Of a DNA stretch of 9,704 nucleotides, positions 1-7,083 are shown piece by piece (the stretch's first letter is position 1; each line of letters starts with the position of its first letter). A program made the translations under genes and the position numbers. This stretch comes from Thermoplasmata archaeon (GTDB taxonomy: Archaea > Thermoplasmatota > E2 > UBA202 > JdFR-43). The notes beneath the pieces were generated by a model. That model was given only the letters and a program-made list of their open reading frames with translations. It was not told the DNA's origin and did not search any database. The stretch lies in NCBI GenBank assembly GCA_021161135.1, contig JAGHBD010000041.1, positions 1-9,704 of the forward strand, in the 5' to 3' direction.

Positions 1-13
1 AATAAATTTTTAA

Positions 14-412
14 GATAAAGAAGAAATTTTAAGAGAATTTTTCTCCATTCAAAAAGAAGTAATAATAAGATTAAGGAAAGGAAGAATCAAAAGAATTGTT
101 GTTTTCATTGATGAACATGAGATACCATGGTATGGTAAGCCAAACCCATATGTTATTGGAACAAATAGTTTCAATGGAACTAAGCCATGTTTTAAGTATA
201 TCACAATCAATGCTTTGATTGACAACTACAGAATATGTTTGTTTGCCTTGCCAGTAACCCCGTTTTCCAGGAAAGAAGAGCTGGTGGATGAATTACTATG
301 CGTAGCTAAGAAATGGTTTAAAATAGGAATAGTTCTATTTGATAGAGAATTTTCCAAGGATAGAAAAATTTTGAAGGTGATTTTTAATAAATTTAACGCT
401 CAATATCATTAA
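14..412 (+). pseudogene. Decayed DDE transposase fragment (ISH3/IS4-like)
   Basis: This is an open frame without a credible start, preceded by an in-frame stop at 11-13 and cut off at its 3' end by a TAA at 410-412. The translation has the layout of the catalytic core of ISH3/IS4-like DDE transposases. A strand with the first Asp (FIDEHEIPWYGK, Asp codon 110-112) is followed by a GTNSFNGTK-type turn, the conserved Y-x-T-x-N-A-L strand, and LFDREF carrying the second Asp (codon 341-343). The part that should carry the third catalytic residue (Glu) is absent, because the frame stops about 20 codons after the second Asp. About 130 codons survive, against the 300 to 400 usual for these enzymes. 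It cannot encode an active transposase. The family assignment is by motif recognition only. The N-terminal part lies beyond the left edge or is lost, and no terminal inverted repeat could be identified. Confidence 0.75.
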
Positions 413-450
413 GAAGATTTACCAGAAAAATTGCAGGCAAAACAAAATAA

Positions 451-475
451 ATTTTTCTTTTAGTTTTTATTTTAT
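451..475 (+). terminator. T-rich tract, possible archaeal terminator
   Basis: Several runs of T (ATTTTTC, TTTT, TTTTTATTTTAT) lie 39 bases after the stop of the transposase remnant and upstream of the next promoter-like box. Archaeal RNA polymerase terminates intrinsically at oligo-T tracts without needing a hairpin, and none is evident here. The tract would separate the dead element from the gene at 555. The region is AT-rich overall, so chance is a real alternative. Confidence 0.35.
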
Positions 476-525
476 CTCATGGATTTGCTTGCTCACGTCA
501 AAAATATGAGAGCCATTCTACATTC

Positions 526-535
526 TATATTTAAA
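526..535 (+). promoter_or_regulatory. TATA-like box for the gene starting at 555
   Basis: TATATTTAAA is centred about 25 bases upstream of the GTG at 555. This is the spacing expected if transcription begins at the start codon (leaderless mRNA). No purine-rich BRE is obvious directly upstream. The same stretch is also open in the reading frame of the downstream gene, so the box could be a chance feature of a longer or truncated coding region. Confidence 0.45.
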
Positions 536-554
536 AGAAAAGGATGAAAACTTT

Positions 555-1046
555 GTGAAATTTGTATTGCGCTATAACAGGAGGCGAAGCATAGGCGTAC
601 CAGATTTTATGGAAATGCCGGAGGGAAAATGTTTTGTAAAGGCAGAGATACCTCCTGAAGCAAGCAACTTTTATTCAAAGCTTGGAAGAAAGGCGAAAGT
701 GATTTTTCTCTCCATGCTTTATATAGCACCAATTTTAACCACTCCATCCAATTTAACAGATTTCGAAAAATTTGAGATAACACCAATATTGGCAAACAAT
801 TCGTTGGATATAAGAGAAGGGTTACGCCATCTGAGAATTTCTGAATATTCAATGCTGGATTATAGATTAAGCAATGGAAAGGATTTGCAGGAATATATTG
901 CCAAAGACCTGAAACGTTTTTGGAGAATAAAGGATGGCAAAGTAAAGGTTGGAAGCTATTGCACACTGGATGTGCCTGAGCAACTTTCTCATTTAGCAAG
1001 AGGATATGCTATTGTGATAGGAATAGAGGTAAATGAATCACAATAA
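555..1046 (+). CDS. Hypothetical protein upstream of the primase operon
   Basis: I do not recognise this 163-residue protein. It looks soluble: mixed charge, no signal peptide, and one short hydrophobic stretch (about residues 48-60, around VIFLSMLYIAPI) that is too short and too polar at its ends for a confident membrane segment. The N-terminus is very basic (RYNRRR). A GTG start at 555 was chosen because a TATA-like box sits at leaderless distance and there is no usable Shine-Dalgarno site. ATG 609 is an alternative that would remove 18 residues. The frame stays open back to 510 without any start codon, so the gene may instead have lost its true N-terminus, perhaps when the neighbouring transposon arrived or decayed. 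It ends 56 bases before the primase start and could be cotranscribed with it, although a second box precedes priL. There is no basis for a function. Confidence 0.6.
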   Translation: MKFVLRYNRRRSIGVPDFMEMPEGKCFVKAEIPPEASNFYSKLGRKAKVIFLSMLYIAPILTTPSNLTDFEKFEITPILANNSLDIREGLRHLRISEYSMLDYRLSNGKDLQEYIAKDLKRFWRIKDGKVKVGSYCTLDVPEQLSHLARGYAIVIGIEVNESQ

Positions 1047-1076
1047 AAATTTTATACCAGCTTTCTTCCCTCACCC

Positions 1077-1084
1077 TTTTTATA
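1077..1084 (+). promoter_or_regulatory. TATA-like box for priL-priS
   Basis: TTTTTATA is centred about 22 bases before the GTG at 1103, slightly closer than the usual 25 to 27 bases. No Shine-Dalgarno sequence lies between the box and the GTG, which fits leaderless initiation there or at the TTG at 1109. A second AT-rich run (AAATTTTATA, about 1048-1057) lies further upstream and could be used instead. Confidence 0.4.
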
Positions 1085-1102
1085 TCTCTTCCATTTAATT
1101 TT

Positions 1103-2083
1103 GTGGACTTGTTTCAGCTGGCTAAATATCCTTTCATGAAAGAGGCAAAGGAATGGGTCAAAGAGCAGAAGGTGAGTATTGAGGAAATTCTATTTGATGA
1201 TTTGTATGAAAGGGCAAGGGAGAGAGGGGTAGAAAGAGTTAGGCAGGCTGTTGATGAAGGCATTGTAAGGGAAGTTGCGATGGTAAGTGAGGCAGATTGC
1301 ATCATGGAAATTTTTTCATACCCTATAGCGAGAATGATCGTTGCTTCTGTGGAAAGCGATTATTTGGTGCGCCGCTATGCGCTGGCGGAGGCAAAAAAGG
1401 CTTATGAAAGTATGAAGAATGAGGAGGGTAGCTTTATAGATTATCTGGCAAGGGAAATGGGGGTAGAGGTGAGTGGCAATGAGATATATTTTACAGATTA
1501 TTTGAAATATGCTCCAACTTGGGACATAAACTGGAAGCTTGTCAATAGGGAAATGAGGAAGGGTTATGTTTTGCTGAGTAAAAGCGAGGTGGCGAGGCTT
1601 ATTCAGGAGGCGATTAGAAAAAAAATTTATAATGAATTAGCGTTTGCCTTCGCCCCTCCTGAAGTTAAAAAAGTATTTAAAGATGAAATTTTGGGCATTA
1701 AAAATAAGGTTATTTTTAAGGAAGAAAAAAGGAAAGTGGGTGAGGTGAAAGAAGAGGGCTTTCCTCCCTGTATAAAAAATTTGATTGCTGCTGTGAAAGC
1801 AGGTATAAATGTGCCTCATGTTGGAAGATTTACATTGGTAACTTTCCTTAATGCAGTTGGAATGGATATTGAAGAAATTCTCAAAATATTTGCCTCTTCG
1901 CCCGATTTCAATGCGGAGAAAACCAGGTATCAGATTGAGCATATTACAGGAAGAATCTCTGGCACAGTATATGCCACCCCAAAATGCGATACAATAAGAA
2001 CATGGGGACTATGCTATCCAGATGAATACTGCCGAAATATAAGGCATCCCTTATTCTATTACAGAAGGAGGGCGAGAAAATGA
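1103..2083 (+). CDS. priL: DNA primase large subunit PriL
   Basis: PriL is the regulatory subunit of the archaeal heterodimeric primase. It contacts template and initiating nucleotides and helps PriS make primers for replication in the cytoplasm. The 326-residue protein begins with LAKYPFMKEA, a typical PriL N-terminus. It ends in the iron-sulfur domain: Cys223 (PPCI), Cys295 (PKCD), Cys304 (GLCY) and Cys310 (EYCR) are spaced as expected for the four 4Fe-4S ligands of the PriL/PRIM2 family. The same domain holds the HVGRFTLVTFLNAVGMD helix and the C-terminal RHPLFYYRR strand. GTG 1103 is chosen because it places the family N-terminus at residues 5-14 and follows a TATA-like box. TTG 1109 is possible. 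The gene overlaps priS by four bases (ATGA), so the two subunits are translationally coupled and made together. The assignment is firm from the Cys pattern and from its partner. Confidence 0.93.
   Translation: MDLFQLAKYPFMKEAKEWVKEQKVSIEEILFDDLYERARERGVERVRQAVDEGIVREVAMVSEADCIMEIFSYPIARMIVASVESDYLVRRYALAEAKKAYESMKNEEGSFIDYLAREMGVEVSGNEIYFTDYLKYAPTWDINWKLVNREMRKGYVLLSKSEVARLIQEAIRKKIYNELAFAFAPPEVKKVFKDEILGIKNKVIFKEEKRKVGEVKEEGFPPCIKNLIAAVKAGINVPHVGRFTLVTFLNAVGMDIEEILKIFASSPDFNAEKTRYQIEHITGRISGTVYATPKCDTIRTWGLCYPDEYCRNIRHPLFYYRRRARK
2067..2072 (+). promoter_or_regulatory. Shine-Dalgarno site of priS
   Basis: GGAGGG lies 7 bases before the priS ATG at 2080 and inside the end of priL. As an internal operon gene, priS has a strong ribosome binding site, unlike the first genes of the transcription units here. 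This fixes the start at the ATGA overlap. Confidence 0.75.
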
Positions 2084-3237
2084 GTTTTCTCAGGAGAAAA
2101 TTTTACTCCTATTATTTAAATCCCCGCATTGAATTTCCTCCAAGATTTGATAGAAGGGAATATGCCTTCATTTTATTTAATGAGGATACAATGCATCGCC
2201 ATATTTCATTTTCCTCTCGAAATGATATTCTATCTTATTTAAAAATGAATGTTCCAGCACATGCATACTATTCTTCCGCCTATTATCGCCATCCATCGGC
2301 GGAGAGAATGATGGATAAAGAGTGGATGGGAGCAGATTTAATATTTGATTTAGATGCTGACCATTTACCAAATGCCAGGAATCTTTCTTATGAGGAGGCT
2401 TTAAAGGAAGTAAAGGAAGAGCTCAAAAAGCTCCTTTCGTTTTTAATGGAAGATTTTGGTTTTGGAGAAAGAGATATAAAATTATATTTCAGTGGAGGAA
2501 GAGGCTATCACTGCCATGTGTGTAATGAAAAGGTGCTTGAATTAGGGGGTCAGGAAAGGAGGGAGGTGGTAGATTACATTACGGCGAGAGGATTGGATAT
2601 AAAAAAAGTGATGGGAGAGAAAAATCTTCCTGCAGAAAAATTTTCAGGGAGATTCTCAATTAAAACCATAAAAATTAATCCAAATCAGGGGGGATGGCAG
2701 GGAAGAATAGCAAGGGCAATAATAGACTTCTTCAAGCGAATAAAAAATATGGAGGGAGAAGATGCAATAAAAGAGCTGGTGAAAATTGAAGGAATAGGAG
2801 AAAAGACAGCAAGGGCGATATATGATGCCCTTACAGACGAAAGGATGAAGAGGATAGAAGCGGGTTTGCTTGATCAGAGCACTGAATTCAGGAAAATTGC
2901 CAAGCCTTTGGTAACGAAGTTAGCGGTTTCCCTACATAGCGAGGCAGATGAGCCAGTAACAGCAGATATAAAACGGCTCATACGCCTGCCAGGGAGCTTA
3001 CATGGAAAAACTGGATTGAGGGTTACAGGCATTGATATAAAAAAGATAGATGATTTTGATCCTCTAACTGATGCTGTGGTTTTTGGGGAAAATTCAGTAA
3101 AAGTAAATGTGCTTAAAAAAATGGAGATAACAATGATGGAAAATCATTTTAAAATAGAGAAAGGAGAAGCAAAGTTGCCAGAATATCTTGCTGTTTTCTT
3201 GGTTGCAAGAGGACTTGCGGAAGTTAGACCTCCTTGA
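2080..3237 (+). CDS. priS: DNA primase catalytic small subunit PriS
   Basis: PriS is the catalytic subunit that polymerises RNA/DNA primers at the replication fork. The 385-residue protein shows the AEP-primase signature. FDLDAD places metal-binding Asp90 and Asp92, followed by SGGRGYH (Ser138 to His144), RLPGSLHG with His308, and the late DFDP motif (325-328) that precedes the last core strands. Between the Asp pair and SGGRGYH there is no Cys, so the Cys-rich zinc motif known from Pyrococcus-type PriS is missing. The only nearby cysteines are Cys145 and Cys148, just after the His motif. An alpha-helical insertion at about 215-275 contains a helix-hairpin-helix motif (LVKIEGIGEKTARAIYDAL, 233-251), a DNA-backbone-binding element. 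The start is set by a Shine-Dalgarno site and the ATGA overlap with priL. Its last 14 bases overlap the convergent gene on the minus strand. Confidence 0.96.
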   Translation: MSFLRRKFYSYYLNPRIEFPPRFDRREYAFILFNEDTMHRHISFSSRNDILSYLKMNVPAHAYYSSAYYRHPSAERMMDKEWMGADLIFDLDADHLPNARNLSYEEALKEVKEELKKLLSFLMEDFGFGERDIKLYFSGGRGYHCHVCNEKVLELGGQERREVVDYITARGLDIKKVMGEKNLPAEKFSGRFSIKTIKINPNQGGWQGRIARAIIDFFKRIKNMEGEDAIKELVKIEGIGEKTARAIYDALTDERMKRIEAGLLDQSTEFRKIAKPLVTKLAVSLHSEADEPVTADIKRLIRLPGSLHGKTGLRVTGIDIKKIDDFDPLTDAVVFGENSVKVNVLKKMEITMMENHFKIEKGEAKLPEYLAVFLVARGLAEVRPP

Positions 3238-6200
3238 ATTTCTTTTTCATATAAACTGCTCCTATTGCCACCATTGCAACAAGGAGGGCTATTACATACA
3301 GCCCAAAGCTTTTCTCTTTTATTTCATGTGGATACTCTGTTGCTCCATATGGAGTGTGACCATCTATTGTGACATAGCTCTCTATCGCCTCCGGCTTCTC
3401 CCATGAATGGAGTGGGCTCCATACTTTTAAGTCTGGGTCTCCGAAGTAGCACACATTTTCCTTTATATCCCACCACCATTGCTTCGTTAGATATCCAATG
3501 CCAGTTTGCATTATTCCATTTGTAAATGCCTCTCCCACTGTCTTGCCTAAAGCTATATCGCGGGCAAACATTTCCATAGCAAATGCCGAATACCATGATG
3601 TTTCCCATGGATCTATGACTTGGAAAACAGAGCCGTGTCTCATGAGGGTAAGGTGAAGATATGTGTTGGATATAAGGCAGGAGCCAGCATTGAAGCCACA
3701 TGAATGTATATTGCCCAATGCTTTATCCATATCATAACCTGTATAGTCTTTTGTTCTTAGCCTTCCAAATAACACAGTAATTATATTCCCATCATAGCCT
3801 GCTACCCTTCCTAGCAATGTATTTTTAATGATTGGTATATCGCTCAGTTTAGCGGGAACAATGTCAATTCCCAACAATTTGCTCTGCGACAAAACATCTG
3901 GCTCTTCTGTGCAGCCATCCAGATATCCAGGCAGATATATTTCGTAGCCACGCCATGGATTTGGTTCGATGGTTGGAAGCGATATATTAATGCCAAAGAA
4001 GCCAGGCACTCCATATGGATCCCAGAATGATAGGCTGCCTGAGTCGCCATGCCAGCCATGTGTGCATTCGAGCCACATTATTACTCCACGATTGAGATTC
4101 TCCATGGTGGCAGAAAAGTTTGTTGTATATGCAATGCCATATCCTGCTTTCTTAAGATAGAATGGCACAATTTCACTTTCTGTTAAATCTGGCCAGTAGG
4201 AGCCGTATTTTCCATATTTAGCAAGAACATTATTGTCTATTGGATGATTCGATGGCTCATAATAAGGAGTGATACCACTGGCGCAGGTATAATTAAAGCC
4301 CCAGTACTTGCTTGCCCTCTCATTGAAACGATGTGCATATGTTATCCATGAGTTCAACACAGGATAATAGAAGTGCTCTTCCTGACTCGGCTTTATTATC
4401 TTCAGCATGCCACTCGGCATCCTTATACTTTTACTTCCATTGATGAGTGTTACACCCTGCTTATTTAATGCAGGATTTGCAAATATTACGGCTGGATAAA
4501 ATACGCTTCTGCATATCCAGTAACTTGTATCCACTGGCGTACCCATTATACGCCCAGCATAAGCAACGCCTGCAAACATTCTGTCCCAGGGTGTTCCTAT
4601 ATCAAACTGGCCTGCAACAGTAATTATACTTTCTTCCTTGCCAGCCTCATCAAGTCCTGCCTTCTTCAGGAAATCATATACCTCGCTCCCTGTAAGATAC
4701 ATCGCTGCAACATTTGGCTCTTCATCTCTAATAGCGTGTCTCTTCCACCACTCGTTATGCCATACAACAGCCCTCGAAAGTTCATCATGCATATCAACAG
4801 CTATAAGAGGGGCGCCATGGTGAGCGGCGAGATAGGCAGCGGGGGCAATGTAAAGGGCGCCATTTTTCTCTCCCTCTGGCTTTAATTTTTCAACGAGCCA
4901 GTATGTCCATGGATCGAGAGTTGTGAAAACAATGTCATTCTCTTTTGTAATATTTCTAATATCCCTATACATGCTGATTAAATCGGTATATTCCTTTTCT
5001 ATGCTTGCTATCGTCTCCACTTCCTCTCTCACACTTGCATTTCCTCCCAGATCCACAAAATATACATGTCTTACACCAAGCTTTTTCATCGCCTCTGCAG
5101 TACAATCTGGCACTTCATCTGGCTTTACATAGAGGAGGGGAGCATTCATTAAGGAGGCAAGGACTGCTCCTTCAGCAGCATTCATAATGTAATTTGCCTG
5201 CTTTTCCGGCAATTTGCATTCCCATGAATATGTAAGCGTATAACTTATTGAACCATTTGCCTCTCCAAGCTGTATTATAACAGCCTTATATTTTCCCTCT
5301 CCAAGCTGGTCAAGATGTAATTTTTGCTTCGAAACATTTGTCGCCACTGCTTCCCCAACAGCAACATTATTTTCATCAACTATTATAAGGCCAAGTTTTC
5401 CATCTCCTTTCCATGAAAGCTCAAAATCGATGTTTCTCGCCATGAAAGGAGGAATATCTGGTAATTCAATCTCCTCTCCAGGGTAGAGTTTTAAATCAAT
5501 GTAATAGGTAACTTTCCCAGTGAATATATCCTTGAGGCGCTGTCCTATTGTGCCGTGTCTCTCTCCCAATATACCTTTTGTTGGGATATCCACAATTGCA
5601 GCCTTCCATCTGCCTGGATTATAAACATAGGTTTGCACTTCCTCATATGGACCGACAAGAATATTCCAATTTTCGGAGGATGCAACTTCCATTAACTCGC
5701 CTTCATGATAACAATAAAGTTGCAAATCTGGATCGGCGGCAGGTATTGTAAGCCCTCCCTGTAACAAACCGAGTGTGGCGATGAACATAAGAGTTGGCAT
5801 CCAGCTTACGCTGGGCCAGTATAAATCAGCTTGAATATACTTATATTCAGGTGGCACATAGAAATCGCTATATTGTGGGGCTATAGAATCCTGTTTTATT
5901 CCTGTAAGCGTTATCTCCTTTATTTCTCTAGCAGCTATTTTTCCTTCTATTTTTCTTCCTTCCGTCCTGTTATAACTTCCATATGCAACATCACCAACAA
6001 CTGCAACAACAGCATTACTGCTGTAACTCCAGTCATGAAGAGCTATTTTGGAGGCTATTTCATATATATCGTTGCTATTGATAACAGTATAATTTTCTGC
6101 CTTCCATGGTTTCTCATTAACATTTATGTAATCTATTTCCTTGAGCTTACCAGCATATGCGAGCCAGTCCTCCATGAAATAATCTAACCCTTGTCTTGCA

Positions 6201-6496
6201 TTTAGGGAAAGAAGTTCTTCCTTACCCTTTACATAGTCATCATAGAATAGTAAAGGCGAGGAGTATATCCTATCAGTTTTTTCATCATAGAAAACGCTTG
6301 CAGGTATCGCCGCCATATATGCAAAATCATCAACTAAGCTATTCTCATCAAATTGTACAAAAGTAGCTTTTTTTATTGGCACCACTTTATTCCATGAGAC
6401 ACCCTCAAAGCCGGAGGGAATCTCTTTTATATCTTCAGCCAGTCCCGGCAAAATCAGCATTGATACAATGGCGAGAGGAATAATCTTGCGGAGCAT
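3224..6496 (-). CDS. Large secreted, membrane-anchored C25-like protein with CWB2-like segment
   Basis: This is a 1090-residue surface protein. It opens with a clear signal peptide (MLRKIIPLAIVSMLILPGLA, cleavage likely before EDIKE) and ends with a single transmembrane helix (about 1063-1083) plus a basic tail KKKFKEV, so most of it faces outward. Ten N-x-S/T sequons fit archaeal surface glycosylation. Around residues 435-485, AAEGAVLASLMNAPLLYV then KKLGVRHVYFVDLGG resembles cell-wall-binding repeat 2. In the C-terminal third, a hydrophobic strand leads to His813-Gly (THGWHGD). This is followed by HSCGFNAGSC (Cys933, Cys940), a LMRHGSVFQVIDPWETSWYS region and a FGDPDL motif, the layout of gingipain-like C25/clan CD peptidases. 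A cysteine peptidase role (His813 with Cys933 more likely than Cys940) is inference. ATG 6496 is preferred over ATG 6532: it gives a standard signal peptide and sits 25 bases from a TATA box, whereas 6532 would lie upstream of that box. Confidence 0.78.
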   Translation of the reverse strand: MLRKIIPLAIVSMLILPGLAEDIKEIPSGFEGVSWNKVVPIKKATFVQFDENSLVDDFAYMAAIPASVFYDEKTDRIYSSPLLFYDDYVKGKEELLSLNARQGLDYFMEDWLAYAGKLKEIDYINVNEKPWKAENYTVINSNDIYEIASKIALHDWSYSSNAVVAVVGDVAYGSYNRTEGRKIEGKIAAREIKEITLTGIKQDSIAPQYSDFYVPPEYKYIQADLYWPSVSWMPTLMFIATLGLLQGGLTIPAADPDLQLYCYHEGELMEVASSENWNILVGPYEEVQTYVYNPGRWKAAIVDIPTKGILGERHGTIGQRLKDIFTGKVTYYIDLKLYPGEEIELPDIPPFMARNIDFELSWKGDGKLGLIIVDENNVAVGEAVATNVSKQKLHLDQLGEGKYKAVIIQLGEANGSISYTLTYSWECKLPEKQANYIMNAAEGAVLASLMNAPLLYVKPDEVPDCTAEAMKKLGVRHVYFVDLGGNASVREEVETIASIEKEYTDLISMYRDIRNITKENDIVFTTLDPWTYWLVEKLKPEGEKNGALYIAPAAYLAAHHGAPLIAVDMHDELSRAVVWHNEWWKRHAIRDEEPNVAAMYLTGSEVYDFLKKAGLDEAGKEESIITVAGQFDIGTPWDRMFAGVAYAGRIMGTPVDTSYWICRSVFYPAVIFANPALNKQGVTLINGSKSIRMPSGMLKIIKPSQEEHFYYPVLNSWITYAHRFNERASKYWGFNYTCASGITPYYEPSNHPIDNNVLAKYGKYGSYWPDLTESEIVPFYLKKAGYGIAYTTNFSATMENLNRGVIMWLECTHGWHGDSGSLSFWDPYGVPGFFGINISLPTIEPNPWRGYEIYLPGYLDGCTEEPDVLSQSKLLGIDIVPAKLSDIPIIKNTLLGRVAGYDGNIITVLFGRLRTKDYTGYDMDKALGNIHSCGFNAGSCLISNTYLHLTLMRHGSVFQVIDPWETSWYSAFAMEMFARDIALGKTVGEAFTNGIMQTGIGYLTKQWWWDIKENVCYFGDPDLKVWSPLHSWEKPEAIESYVTIDGHTPYGATEYPHEIKEKSFGLYVIALLVAMVAIGAVYMKKKFKEV
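3240..3248 (+). terminator. Possible oligo-T terminator after priS
   Basis: TTTCTTTTT lies 3 bases past the priS stop. Archaeal termination at T-runs could use it, but the same bases encode the Lys-rich tail (KKKFKEV) of the opposing gene, which gives an independent reason for the tract. This is weak evidence on its own. Confidence 0.25.
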
Positions 6497-6510
6497 GGTA
6501 ATAAATGGGA

Positions 6511-6526
6511 TATTAATATTTAAGTA
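6511..6526. promoter_or_regulatory. Shared bidirectional TATA element
   Basis: The run TATTAATATTTAAGTA is the only AT-rich box between two divergent genes whose start codons are 47 bases apart (6496 on minus, 6544 on plus). Read on the plus strand its centre is about 26 bases before the GINS ATG. Read on the minus strand, CTTAAATA is centred about 25 bases before the ATG of the surface protein. Both genes would then be leaderless, and neither has a Shine-Dalgarno site. A single TBP site probably serves both directions, or two boxes overlap so closely that their use would be mutually exclusive. Confidence 0.6.
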
Positions 6527-6543
6527 TTTCATGTATTAACTTT

Positions 6544-7083
6544 ATGCTCAACTATTCAAAACTTCGCAACATAGAGCAGCGGGAAAAGGCATCGCCCTTT
6601 CTAACAGATGTTGGCCCAGATTTTTACAAACAGGCAACGAAACATATAAAAGAATTGGAGGAGAAGGTAGAGGAAGAAAAGCTTCGCGACCCTTCTTCAA
6701 AAAAACTCGTGCTTCTATCCGATGAACTGAGGAATACAAAGAGGATATGGGAAAGTATTTTTGAAAGGAGGGAAAAAAAGATTGTTCTTGCTGCTCTTTC
6801 CGCTGTGAGAGGAGGGAAAACTGCTCCAGAAAATCTAACGAGAGAGGAAAAAATACTGTATGATGGTCTCGTCGAATTATTCAAGGAACATAGAAAAAGA
6901 ATTTTTGAAAGCCATGAAAAGGAATTCATCATAGTAAGAATACTCAAAGACATACCCCAATTTGTGGGAAATGATATGAAAAAATATAGCTTGAAGAAAG
7001 AAGATGTAATTTCTCTGCCTTCAGACATGGCAAAAATTTTGATTCAAAGAAATGCCGCTGAGGAAATCAAGGCAAATTTTTGA
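6544..7083 (+). CDS. gins51: GINS51-type replication factor
   Basis: GINS joins MCM and Cdc45/GAN into the replicative helicase complex and links it to primase. The 179-residue protein has the domain order of the Sld5/Psf1 (GINS51) type. A helical A domain (about 1-122) includes DFYKQATKHIKELEE, an E-x-x-N-x-K-R-x-W helix and FERREKKIVLAAL. A small C-terminal B domain (about 128-175) holds VRILKDIPQFVGNDMKKYSLKKEDVISLP and the closing [13 protein letters not shown] helix. The length matches archaeal Gins51. GINS23 has the reverse domain order, so the subtype is fairly clear. If no GINS23 exists elsewhere, this would form a homotetramer, as reported for Thermoplasma. The ATG at 6544 lies about 26 bases from a TATA-like run with no Shine-Dalgarno site. 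The gene lies 3.3 kb from primase and its last 17 bases overlap the convergent sir2. Confidence 0.9.
   Translation: MLNYSKLRNIEQREKASPFLTDVGPDFYKQATKHIKELEEKVEEEKLRDPSSKKLVLLSDELRNTKRIWESIFERREKKIVLAALSAVRGGKTAPENLTREEKILYDGLVELFKEHRKRIFESHEKEFIIVRILKDIPQFVGNDMKKYSLKKEDVISLPSDMAKILIQRNAAEEIKANF

Noticed and set aside
579..584. AGGAGG resembling a strong Shine-Dalgarno site
   Set aside because: No ATG, GTG or TTG in frame lies 5 to 12 bases downstream. The bases are explained as two consecutive AGG arginine codons of the gene starting at 555.
607..999. A 130-codon open frame on the minus strand
   Set aside because: It lies wholly opposite the plus-strand gene at 555-1046, has no promoter or ribosome site and looks like no known protein; it is an antisense shadow.
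6497..6532. A longer start (ATG 6532) for the large surface protein, adding 12 residues
   Set aside because: It would put the start upstream of the TATA element, and the extra residues MKYLNINIPFIT spoil an otherwise standard signal peptide that starts at 6496.
6624..7028. A 134-codon minus-strand frame opposite gins51
   Set aside because: It has a Ser/Phe-rich low-complexity translation typical of the complement of Glu/Lys-rich helices. gins51 is clearly the real gene.
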